A DNA stretch of 34,052 nt from Candidatus Mailhella merdavium (lineage in GTDB: Bacteria; Desulfobacterota; Desulfovibrionia; Desulfovibrionales; Desulfovibrionaceae): NCBI GenBank assembly GCA_019119045.1, contig DWXS01000051.1:1-34052 (forward strand), read 5' to 3'. The notes beneath the pieces were generated by a model that saw only the letters and a list, made by a program, of their open reading frames with translations, made no database searches and was not told the DNA's origin. Shown here in pieces: positions 21,714 through 29,696 of the stretch. Numbering within the stretch: the first letter of the stretch is position 1; each line of letters starts with the position of its first letter. The translations under genes were made by a program, and so were the position numbers.

Positions 21714-24700
21714 GCGTTGCCACTCCCTGTTGCGCCGTCCGCAAGAATCCTGCGTATCCGCTTCACGTCCGAAGCACTGTTCAGCACGTCCGAAAGCCGG
21801 ATCATGAGACGATTGTCCCTACCCTGTGCCGAAACCGCACAGCTGAAGAATCTGTCGTCAATACCGAGAAGCGCCTTGAACAGCATCCGGCACTCCCCGG
21901 AAAACGGTCGGCCGTCGATGATGTTCTTCAGCGCAATGAGCACCCTGCTGCCGAAGCCCTGCCGCAGCGTCCAGAGGTGCAGGGCCGCCTTTTCTTCCCT
22001 GTCCAGAGACGCGGCTGCGCCCTCCGCAGCTTCCGCCACAAGCATGATCAGCCGCGCGCGGATGCGCCTCTTTTCTTCGGTGCTCTCCTCCGGCTCCAAG
22101 GCTTCGTCGCTGCGCTCTGGCGCCGACCAGTCCTGCACGCGGCACAGCACGGCCTCGGTCCAGTCGTTCTGCTTGACCGCGGCAATCTGCACCGGCAGCC
22201 TGGCAAGCGCATCCTGCTGAAGATCGTCGAGCGCCATGGCTCCGGCCAGAATCTTCCGGTCTTCCTCAAGCGGCGCATTGAACGCTATCTTGGTGCCGGT
22301 ATTGCGCAGCACCGAGGCGTCCAGCGCCGAGGCCGACTGATCCACCACAAAAAAGCCTTCGCCGTAGGCGCGCATTTCGCCTATGGCGTTGGCAAAGAAT
22401 TCCACGGCCTGTTGCCGGGAACTGGAACCTTCCTGCGAAACGAGCGGCCCCGCAGCTCGAAGCAGATTGTGGGCCTCCTCGATAACCGTGGCGTGCAGGA
22501 GATTGCCGCGGGCATTCTCATCGCGCCGTTCCGCCATGCGCTGTTCCTGAAGGCGCATGAGCAGCACGCCCATGAGTACGGCCTTTTTCTCCGGCGAACC
22601 CATGTCCGCCACGTTCACCACGCAGGAGCCGTTGAACAGGACGTCGGCAGAGGTCTCCTTGTCGGGCGAAGAGGACAGCACAAGGCCGAGCGAACCGTAG
22701 GCAAAGGAATCCAGTCTGGCCTTCAGCGCGCCTATGTAGGTATCGTAGCTTTCGCCCCTGTACCCGGCTTCCTCCACCACGACCTTCACCTGTTTTGCCA
22801 CGTCGGCGACGGTAGGGAACGAAGAACCGGACGCGGAGCGGGATGAAGCAATGTCCCAGCCGCAGTTCTCATAGGCCAGATACACGGCCTTTTCGAGCAC
22901 CTGCGGCATGGCGGCATACATGGGGAAGGCCGCGTTGAACACCGCGCACACGCGATCGACGTGGGAACTCAGCGTCACGCCGGAACCCGCGGGAAAGACA
23001 AAGGGATTCAGGTGCAGCCCGTCGCTGCCGAAGCTGCCCGCGCGCAACACCTTCACGCCCGGCAGTCCGCGCAGTCCGCGATATTCGCTCTTGGCGGGCT
23101 CGATGACGAGGAAGGGAACGCCGATTTCATGCAGACGGCAGAGCATGTGCTGCATGGCGCGCGACTTGCCCGTGCCCGTGGTGCCGGAAACCAGCACATG
23201 ACGGCACAGACTTTCCACATCGAGCGTCACGGATGCTTTTTCCTGCCTGTTCTTGTGATACACGTTGCCGAGAGGCAGAAAACGCCGGGATGCGTTTTCC
23301 GGCAGTTCGCGAAGGGAGCGCACCTCCCTGCCGAAGCCCACGGACTCCACCACGGTGACCCCGCCCACGGACCTGCGCGGCAGGCACATCATGAGCGCAA
23401 GTTCACGGCTGGACACCGGAACGCCCGGCGTGACCGTGAGATCCTCAAAACAAAAGCGCGGCAGAAGCAGCTCGCGCAGCCACGCCATGACCGACTGCGC
23501 GCCGTCCGCCTGCCAGTGCAGCAGCGCCGAGGCGTTCTTCATGGATTCCTGACCGCGCATCATGCCCTGATACAGCGAAGCGGCCACGGCGGCGTCGTTG
23601 TGATCGGCGGCCACGAAAAAGGCGGCCGCAGACCAGGCACCGCAGGCGCGCACGTCGTCCAGACGGTCGAGCTTCTCTTCCAGACGGTCATGGAAACGGC
23701 AGATGCCCATGTCGGAAAATTCCACCATGGTGCTCGATCCCTGCTCCTGCGTGGAGCCGGTGGAGGAAGAGCCGCCGACGCTTGTGCTCCTGCTCGTTCC
23801 CCGCATATTGGACCGGCCCGTCGTTTCGGTCGTGCCCGTACTGTCCGTATTGCTTTGACTCTGAGTTTCGGTGTGCGAAGTTCCCTTTTGCCTGGATTTC
23901 CCCAGACTGACCGACTGCCCGAGCGTATTGGCGAGACTTACGCTAACCATGCCCCCGATGGGCAAAAAAGCGCCTAGGCCTGCCGATACCGCCGTGGTGG
24001 CGGCATGGCTCAGCGTGCCGGACACGCTGGTACTTGTGCTTTCCGACGTTCCCTCGGACGTGCTTGTGCCCCGGCTTCTGCTGAAAGATTCCGTTCTGGC
24101 ATGGCTCTGGCTGTGCGTGACGCTTTCGTTGATGCCCTGCGTGATCGTGCGGGAGATCGTGTCCACGCTGCTGGTGCCCTCGCTCTGCGACACCGTGAAC
24201 GAACGCTTCTGCAGAGGCGAAAGCAAAGTGCCTGTGTTCTCCATGCTCCGCTGCATGACGTCGAGACTGTCCTGTCCCAGAGGTTCGGCAAGGATGAGCG
24301 CCGTGTATTCCCGTCCGGCCATGGCGTCGATGAGCCGGTCGAGCGACTGCGTGAAGGTCGTCATGTTGTCGTCGTGCTTGAGGTTCGGCACCAAGGACGA
24401 AGAACACACAGCCCAGTTGCGGACCTTTTCGGGGAAGCAGCGGTTCAAAAGCCCCTGCGCCTCCTCATTGCTGAGCGTGTGCAGGCGGCTCCCGGAAAAA
24501 TGTCCCGTCATGCCCTGCGTGAGCAGTCCGTGGCCGGTGACAGCCGAAAACTGTTCGGCATACACCCTTGTGACGAGATACAGAGAACACTTTTCCCTCC
24601 CGCCGCGCAGCATGAGCCCCACGCCGCAATGCTCGCCCATGGCGGCCAGAATGTTGGACAGGCTGTCCAGCGCGCTCTCCCGCTTGTCGTACATGATGGT

Positions 24701-24910
24701 CGACACTTCAATGACGCGCACGGCATTGACCCTGCCCGCAGGAAGCGCGGCACTCGACGAGAGAAGCTCGGCCCGCTGCCCGTCGAGCATGGGCAGATAG
24801 GACTGAAGTTCCAGAGTGTACGCTTTGGACACGGCCTGAAGAAGCCCGCGTTCAGCCCCGGCCTGCATCTCCATCGACCGTCCTTTTGCAGGATTACTTT
24901 CCTGTTTCAT
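21710..24910 (-). CDS. HerA/VirB4-type ATPase with Ser/Thr-rich insert (1066 aa)
   Basis: Seen: an N-terminal domain (1-235) resembling no catalytic fold I know. A Ser/Thr/Gly-rich low-complexity tract (237-396) encloses a hydrophobic Gly/Ala segment (303-326). A DUF87/HerA-type motor follows: Walker A GTTGTGKS (576-583), Walker B ATVIEEAHNLL (Glu 811-812), sensor VVDQSASALDASVLRNTGTKI and a helical C-terminal domain (930-1066). Start ATG at 24910 (AAGG upstream); ATG at 24874 (MEMQAG) is an alternative. Known: HerA/VirB4 ATPases form hexamers that pump DNA or protein, or act with nucleases in defence. Context: coupled by ATGA to the nuclease toxin and preceded by dynamin and membrane-protein genes. 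Confidence 0.88.
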   Translation of the reverse strand: MKQESNPAKGRSMEMQAGAERGLLQAVSKAYTLELQSYLPMLDGQRAELLSSSAALPAGRVNAVRVIEVSTIMYDKRESALDSLSNILAAMGEHCGVGLMLRGGREKCSLYLVTRVYAEQFSAVTGHGLLTQGMTGHFSGSRLHTLSNEEAQGLLNRCFPEKVRNWAVCSSSLVPNLKHDDNMTTFTQSLDRLIDAMAGREYTALILAEPLGQDSLDVMQRSMENTGTLLSPLQKRSFTVSQSEGTSSVDTISRTITQGINESVTHSQSHARTESFSRSRGTSTSEGTSESTSTSVSGTLSHAATTAVSAGLGAFLPIGGMVSVSLANTLGQSVSLGKSRQKGTSHTETQSQSNTDSTGTTETTGRSNMRGTSRSTSVGGSSSTGSTQEQGSSTMVEFSDMGICRFHDRLEEKLDRLDDVRACGAWSAAAFFVAADHNDAAVAASLYQGMMRGQESMKNASALLHWQADGAQSVMAWLRELLLPRFCFEDLTVTPGVPVSSRELALMMCLPRRSVGGVTVVESVGFGREVRSLRELPENASRRFLPLGNVYHKNRQEKASVTLDVESLCRHVLVSGTTGTGKSRAMQHMLCRLHEIGVPFLVIEPAKSEYRGLRGLPGVKVLRAGSFGSDGLHLNPFVFPAGSGVTLSSHVDRVCAVFNAAFPMYAAMPQVLEKAVYLAYENCGWDIASSRSASGSSFPTVADVAKQVKVVVEEAGYRGESYDTYIGALKARLDSFAYGSLGLVLSSSPDKETSADVLFNGSCVVNVADMGSPEKKAVLMGVLLMRLQEQRMAERRDENARGNLLHATVIEEAHNLLRAAGPLVSQEGSSSRQQAVEFFANAIGEMRAYGEGFFVVDQSASALDASVLRNTGTKIAFNAPLEEDRKILAGAMALDDLQQDALARLPVQIAAVKQNDWTEAVLCRVQDWSAPERSDEALEPEESTEEKRRIRARLIMLVAEAAEGAAASLDREEKAALHLWTLRQGFGSRVLIALKNIIDGRPFSGECRMLFKALLGIDDRFFSCAVSAQGRDNRLMIRLSDVLNSASDVKRIRRILADGATGSGNA

Positions 24911-24958
24911 GATTTTACCTTTTCTACGTTTCCCCGGTGAAGGCCGGACCACATCCAG

Positions 24959-25510
24959 CTACTTCACGCGGGTGCGGAATACTTTTTGGGCCTGCATGAA
25001 GGCATCGAACGCGTTGTTGAACCGTGCCGAATCATAGGAAGAGGACCCCACCATAAAGCGCAGACTCGTCTGGATCTCCTCCAGCAGGCGGACAATCTCC
25101 TTTGCCGCATCATGACCGGGGAAGGTCTGCGTCATGGCGTCGATAAGTCCGTGCAGTTTTCTGTCCGTCGCAGGGATATCGATTGCGATGTTCCGCCAGC
25201 CTTCCCCTGCCCTGTGACGACGACTAATATTCCAGAGTTCTTCCAGACACGTATCCAGCATGTCGCGCACGTCCCCGGAACACGCCGTATTCAACGCTTC
25301 GCGCGCTGCGCCAGGCTCGGCTGCGCCCCGCATACCCGGAAAAACACCGTGCCTCTCCCCTTCGCCGAGGCTCACGCCCCGTGAAGATTCCCTGCTCCTG
25401 TCGTTTTCAGGGGCGGGATCCTGCCGCCATTCACCGCTTCTGCTGCGGGCTGACGACTCCTGCCTCTGGAAGTTTTCCCGTTCCGTCAATCTGACCGGCC
25501 CGGACGGCAC
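24959..25510 (-). CDS. Hypothetical helical protein with disordered N-terminus (about 183 aa)
   Basis: I do not recognise this gene. Seen: a charged Arg/Ser/Glu-rich N-terminal part without predicted structure, then an amphipathic helical domain of about 105 residues (DMLDTCLEELWNISRRHR through FNNAFDAFMQAQKVFRTRVK). The frame is open back to 25810 but there overlaps the membrane-protein gene in another frame. No ATG with an RBS exists near the junction. GTG at 25510, TTG at 25489 and ATG at 25333 are candidates; 25510 is given as a compromise. A +1 shift at the end of the upstream gene could also fuse the two. It lies 48 nt before the ATPase gene. Confidence 0.6.
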   Translation of the reverse strand: MPSGPVRLTERENFQRQESSARSRSGEWRQDPAPENDRSRESSRGVSLGEGERHGVFPGMRGAAEPGAAREALNTACSGDVRDMLDTCLEELWNISRRHRAGEGWRNIAIDIPATDRKLHGLIDAMTQTFPGHDAAKEIVRLLEEIQTSLRFMVGSSSYDSARFNNAFDAFMQAQKVFRTRVK

Positions 25511-25547
25511 TCTCGATGGCAGGGAAACCTGCCTTGCGCTCTGCTCA

Positions 25548-26093
25548 TCAACGCCAGAGCGCCGCTCCGACGAGGAGAAGGATGGCGAGGATGACTCCTG
25601 CGATGAGAAAAAACCTAGAGTGCGGGCGGCCTCGCTCTTCTTGAGGCCGGTCCTGCCCCTGAGAAACGACTTCCCCGATCTGTCCCTGTGATTCTCGTTG
25701 AAGATCCCCCCGATCTTGGCACAAGGCCCCAGGCTCAGGCGCAAGAAACGCGGGAAGCCTGTCGGCGCGCACCTCATCGAGCCTGCTGCCCGCCTGAATG
25801 GCGGCCTCAAAGGTCTCGCGGGAAAAATTCCGCAAAAGGCGCCCCGTCAGATAGCGGTAATCTCTCATGGTGATCGAAGACAGTTCCGGGCGCTGCGTTG
25901 CGCCGTCGTCCGGATCGAACAGCGCCCCGCCCGTCTTTTCATCCAGATACCGGGCGCACGCCTCCGCCTGCGGACAGCTTTCGTCCAGAAGGCTCAAAAG
26001 CAGCGTCTTCAGGGCCGTTTCATCGCCCCTTTGCCATGCCATGAGACGGAGGTCCGCTTCACGCTGCACTTCGGGCCGTATGCTTGCCCCCAT
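25548..26093 (-). CDS. Tail-anchored membrane protein of the dynamin/ATPase operon (181 aa)
   Basis: Seen: soluble helical N-terminal domain (1-105; LRLMAWQRGDETALKTLLLSLL, YRYLTGRLLRNF), a Gln/Arg/Glu-rich linker, and a single C-terminal membrane helix (about 160-180, FFLIAGVILAILLLVGAALW) ending in one Arg, hence a tail-anchored topology with the bulk in the cytoplasm. The start at 26093 is chosen because GGAGG (26101-26105) lies 7 nt upstream; ATG at 26099 touches the SD. The SD lies at the end of the dynamin gene, whose stop is 2 nt before this ATG, indicating coupling. Likely anchors the complex at the inner membrane (inference). Confidence 0.82.
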   Translation of the reverse strand: MGASIRPEVQREADLRLMAWQRGDETALKTLLLSLLDESCPQAEACARYLDEKTGGALFDPDDGATQRPELSSITMRDYRYLTGRLLRNFSRETFEAAIQAGSRLDEVRADRLPAFLAPEPGALCQDRGDLQRESQGQIGEVVSQGQDRPQEERGRPHSRFFLIAGVILAILLLVGAALWR

Positions 26094-26095
26094 GA

Positions 26096-28354
26096 TCATA
26101 CCTCCAGCACGGTAGAAAGTTTCTCATCCATTCTCTTCAGCCAGCGTATCTCGTCGTTCAGCTCATTGATACGACGCCGCATCGTTTCCTTATCCTGATT
26201 CATGGCGTCGAGGCTGTCAAACTTCTCGCGTATATAGGCGTCTGCGGCATTAATCTTTTCTACGGCATTGTTGATGATGTCCATCATCATGTCTCCCGAT
26301 GCCTGATTGAACGCCTGGCTGGCTTCCATCATCTTTTTTCTGCACAGTTCCTTCACGTCGTTGATCATCCGTGCCGTTTCATAGACCGTTATCGTTTCAT
26401 AGACAGGAACTTCCTTGTGGCTGAACCATGAAAAAGGATTATACCATTTTCCGTCCCACTCCTTCCTTGTCCCCAGATATTTCGTCTCCTTTCTGGAATA
26501 GACGTCTATCCCCTTTACATCGGCCTGAAGATCAAGAGAAAAATCATTCTGCATGTCCTTCAGAAAGCTGCTGAAAAAGCTCGTGCCCTCGCCGAGCTTC
26601 TTCAGGTACTCCTCATAATACGTCATGATGACATTCTGACATTCACGCTTGATTTCGGAAAACGTGTTGCGGAGCTCCCGTCCCATGCCGTCAAAATTCC
26701 GCCCCACCAGGTCCAGTATTTTCTTTCTTACCTGTTCCGCTTCCTCCCGAATTTCTACGTTTTTGGAATACTTTCCGAGTTCCGTTTGAAAATCGGCATA
26801 CCGCTGGTCTATGCGGGCATTCATGTCCCTGTAGCAGGCAAAATCCGACACGGTCGTCTTCTGGAAGCCTTGTATCACGGAATCCATGAACGCTCTGTCC
26901 TCCTGCCGCTCCTTTATCGTCTTTATTTCCTGCGACAGTTTCCCGAGCTTCTCCTTGTCGGAACTGACTTCCTTTTCAAGCTCAGCAATGTCGGCCAGTG
27001 TATTGAACCGGCCTTTTATGAGATCGTAGCCTGCGGCTATCTTCATGGGCAGCGCGTGCTTGTAGAGGTATTCACGGACGATGGCCTCAATGGTAGGGAT
27101 ACCGGAATGCACGAGCGCCCTGTCGGTCTCATGCTCGACGCGGTCCATCTGTCCTTCCACTTCCCGACGCACCCAGAGACTCGCGTTGGTAAATCGCTCA
27201 AGATGCAACGCGTCACGCTCCTCCGTCTCATCGCAGAAGTCATCCATGAGGCGGCGCTCCTTTCTCGTGGCGTGGGGACAGCGCAGGGTTCTAGCCACCA
27301 CGCCGCTCGCGCAGGCATACACTGGATGCCGGATGTCGTGCCTAGCAAGATAGTTCACGGCACTTTCCACAGTGCGGGAAACGCTCTCGCCGTTGTCGGG
27401 ATCAATGCTGTCCATCTGGTTCAGCACGAAAAGAAAACGGTCGTGCCCCTGCCTTCCGTCCCTCTCTATCAGCCTTCTCACATTGTCCAGCAGCCTCGCA
27501 TCGTCACTGATGCCGAGCTGCTGGCCGTTCAGCACATAGAGAATCATGGCCTGCTCTTGCCCTTCCAGCAGACGCATGGTGCATTCCTCATGCTGTACGT
27601 TGGTACTGCTGTTCGGGCCGGGCGTGTCCGTGAACACCAAGGTCAGTACGTTCTTGAAGTCCCGGAGCATGGGCAGACATCCTTTCAGCTCAATAAACAT
27701 GTGCTGACCGGGCTCGTCGTTCCAAGAATTGAGAAGATCCTGACTCGCCGGAACGAATTCCGCCTTTTCCAGCTCCTCTTCCGACGCCGCGGAACGGGCC
27801 TGAAAACCGTTCTGAACGGAAGGATCGTGCCGGATGCGTGTGATAACGGCCGTAGTGGCCTCGTTGCGCGCGGGCAGAATGTTCTCTCCCATGATGGCGT
27901 TGAGAAGCGTGGACTTGCCTGAACTCATGGTGGCAATGACGCCTATTTCAAACTTCGGGCTCATCTCCCTGCGGAAACGGTCCGCCAACTTTTCGTCCCT
28001 GAAGTCATCAAAAGGCCCCTTCTGCAGAGCCCCAAAAAGTTCCATAAGCTGCTCGCGCTTCGTCTCTGGAGCAGCCGCCCGGGAGCTTTTGGTATTTACA
28101 TTAAAGCCGCCGGCTTCGGCAAAGCATTTCTCCACATCCTCGCAGTCCTGCGGCGTGCCGTAAAAACGCAGCATTATAGGCTCGCTCGTGTTCAGCTCCT
28201 GCTTGAGATGCTCCGGCAGAACATCTATCCAGGTCTGTAGTCTTTCCCTGCCTATGGTATGCTGCAGAAGCGGCGAATTTTTCCAATCTTCGCCGTCAAC
28301 GCTTATGCTCGTGATTCTGGTATAGGGATTATGCTTCACGACAACCTGATGCAT
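26096..28354 (-). CDS. Bacterial dynamin-like GTPase, large subunit (752 aa)
   Basis: Seen: an extra N-terminal domain (1-100, VVVKHNPYTRITSISVDGEDW). The GTPase domain has G1 ATMSSGKS (141-148), G2 Thr in NEATTAVITRI, G3 DTPG (243-246) and G4 NQMD (312-315). Long helical stalk regions follow, with coiled coils at about 455-500 and at the C-terminus. An aromatic WYNPFSWFSH stretch (about 637-646) could be a membrane-binding paddle. Start at 28354, with AGGAGG 7 nt upstream; it overlaps the preceding GTPase gene by 19 nt. Known: bacterial dynamins work as pairs, bind and remodel membranes, and some (LeoA/LeoBC, Eleos) give phage resistance. Here the pair leads an ATPase-nuclease operon. Confidence 0.92.
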   Translation of the reverse strand: MHQVVVKHNPYTRITSISVDGEDWKNSPLLQHTIGRERLQTWIDVLPEHLKQELNTSEPIMLRFYGTPQDCEDVEKCFAEAGGFNVNTKSSRAAAPETKREQLMELFGALQKGPFDDFRDEKLADRFRREMSPKFEIGVIATMSSGKSTLLNAIMGENILPARNEATTAVITRIRHDPSVQNGFQARSAASEEELEKAEFVPASQDLLNSWNDEPGQHMFIELKGCLPMLRDFKNVLTLVFTDTPGPNSSTNVQHEECTMRLLEGQEQAMILYVLNGQQLGISDDARLLDNVRRLIERDGRQGHDRFLFVLNQMDSIDPDNGESVSRTVESAVNYLARHDIRHPVYACASGVVARTLRCPHATRKERRLMDDFCDETEERDALHLERFTNASLWVRREVEGQMDRVEHETDRALVHSGIPTIEAIVREYLYKHALPMKIAAGYDLIKGRFNTLADIAELEKEVSSDKEKLGKLSQEIKTIKERQEDRAFMDSVIQGFQKTTVSDFACYRDMNARIDQRYADFQTELGKYSKNVEIREEAEQVRKKILDLVGRNFDGMGRELRNTFSEIKRECQNVIMTYYEEYLKKLGEGTSFFSSFLKDMQNDFSLDLQADVKGIDVYSRKETKYLGTRKEWDGKWYNPFSWFSHKEVPVYETITVYETARMINDVKELCRKKMMEASQAFNQASGDMMMDIINNAVEKINAADAYIREKFDSLDAMNQDKETMRRRINELNDEIRWLKRMDEKLSTVLEV

Positions 28355-29292
28355 GCGTCTTCCTCCTTTTGGGACACAATCTTGGGACACAGTCTGCGGA
28401 CATGATCGAGAATGACTGCCTCAAGCATGGGCACACCCGTGTTTAAAAACGAAAGTTCCTGCATCCTGTGCTCCCGCTTCAGCGTTCCCACAAGCTCCGT
28501 GAACGCTCCGTCTAACACGGGATCCACATTTGCGTACGCTCTTTCGTAAAAATCCCTGAACCGACCGCACTCCTCAACGAAATCTTCCAGTCTTTCTCTC
28601 TCCCGGGCACTAAGCGCCTCCCGCATGCGGAAATACAGCGCCAGACGAGCGCTTGTGCCTGTGATCTGCGGAAACGAAACATTCTCTTCCGCAAGGTAGC
28701 GCTGCATACTTTTAAGGCTTTCCGCCAGGCTCTCCTTTTCCGGGTCGAAACAGTCCATGCGGTTGAGCACGAAAAGTTCCGGCACGGGCGATGTCTGCCG
28801 CCATGCCTCCACTTCGCGCAAAAAATTCCTGTCATCCCTTGTGGCCAGCTGCGAAGCATTCCACACATGCAAAAGCAGAGAAATGTCCCCGAACTGCAGC
28901 ACACTCCGCGTCGTCAAACCATGCCGTTCATCCATGCTGTTGTTCGGCCCGGGCGTATCCACAAGCGTAACGCTGCCATGAATGCCCGCGTCCCGCAAAA
29001 AGGGAAGGCACCCCCTTATCTCAATGAAGGGAAAAACATCGTTCCAGGCGTCAAGCAGATCCCTGTCCGCAAGCTCGAAACAGACGTCTTCCAGCGCCTC
29101 CCTGGTGCAGGCCGCGCGGGCCGTGAACTGCGCGGCATCACTGTCGTGGTAGATGTACATGGCCGCCGCTGTGGTGGCCAGATTGCGGGCCGGCAGCAGC
29201 GCCCGCCCCATGAGCGCATTGAGAAGCGTGGACTTGCCCGCACTCATGACTCCCACGATACCAATGGTAAATTTCTGAGCCTTTTCATTCAT
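28336..29292 (-). CDS. Dynamin-like GTPase, short partner (318 aa)
   Basis: Seen: starts almost directly with the GTPase domain: G1 GVMSAGKS (14-21), LLPARNLATTAAA (G2 Thr), G3 DTPG (112-115), G4 NRMD (177-180). Only about 120 residues follow, so stalk and paddle are largely missing. The G1 flank and the GCLPFLRD segment are shared with the large GTPase, suggesting duplication and specialisation. The ATG at 29292 is preferred over an upstream TTG (29319); its SD is weak. First gene of the operon, overlapping the next by 19 nt. It probably forms a hetero-oligomer with the large dynamin, as in other paired bacterial dynamins (inference). Confidence 0.88.
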   Translation of the reverse strand: MNEKAQKFTIGIVGVMSAGKSTLLNALMGRALLPARNLATTAAAMYIYHDSDAAQFTARAACTREALEDVCFELADRDLLDAWNDVFPFIEIRGCLPFLRDAGIHGSVTLVDTPGPNNSMDERHGLTTRSVLQFGDISLLLHVWNASQLATRDDRNFLREVEAWRQTSPVPELFVLNRMDCFDPEKESLAESLKSMQRYLAEENVSFPQITGTSARLALYFRMREALSARERERLEDFVEECGRFRDFYERAYANVDPVLDGAFTELVGTLKREHRMQELSFLNTGVPMLEAVILDHVRRLCPKIVSQKEEDACIRLS

Positions 29293-29696
29293 AGCGTTCT
29301 TTTTCCGACTTACCCTCAAGTCTGAATTAGTACGGCATCCAGTTTTCCATTTTTAGTCTGGTACAGAACAGAAAGTAGTTTTTCTCCCATAAGAAGGCAG
29401 TATTCCGGCTGTACCAGACAGAATTCCTTTCTCAAAAGCTGTCCAGCAGCATTGCTTCCCCGCGTACGAGCTTCCCGCCATGAAAAACATATACACCCAG
29501 TCTCTGCTTTTCATTTTACTTATTTGATAGTGAACCATGGCCGTCAAGGAATCGGAAATATACTCATCACTCTGAACAAGATGCGATCCCCTTCGCGGCT
29601 TTGTCCTCTTCAATACGGAGTTCGTAAAAAAAAAACAAGGACCTGCTTGAATACGTCGTCGTGTACGAGCTGTGTCATCTTCTGGAACCTATATCA
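29293..29696. other. 404-bp upstream region of the dynamin/ATPase operon
   Basis: No convincing gene; composition is more AT-rich than in the operon. It must hold the leftward promoter, but I see no clear hexamer pair. Its distinctive feature is an 11-bp perfect inverted repeat, listed separately. The region ends at the terminal repeat of a decayed insertion sequence. Confidence 0.5.
29356..29419. repeat. 11-bp inverted repeat upstream of the dynamin operon
   Basis: GTCTGGTACAG (29356-29366) is repeated in inverse as CTGTACCAGAC (29409-29419), separated by 42 bp and lying 64 to 127 bp upstream of the first start codon. The spacing suits two operator half-sites or a looped leader structure. 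No protein can be assigned. Confidence 0.55.

Noticed and set aside
21581-23977. Long rightward frames (421 and 338 codons) opposite the ATPase gene
   Set aside because: The ATPase Walker motifs and coupled operon layout on the minus strand are decisive.
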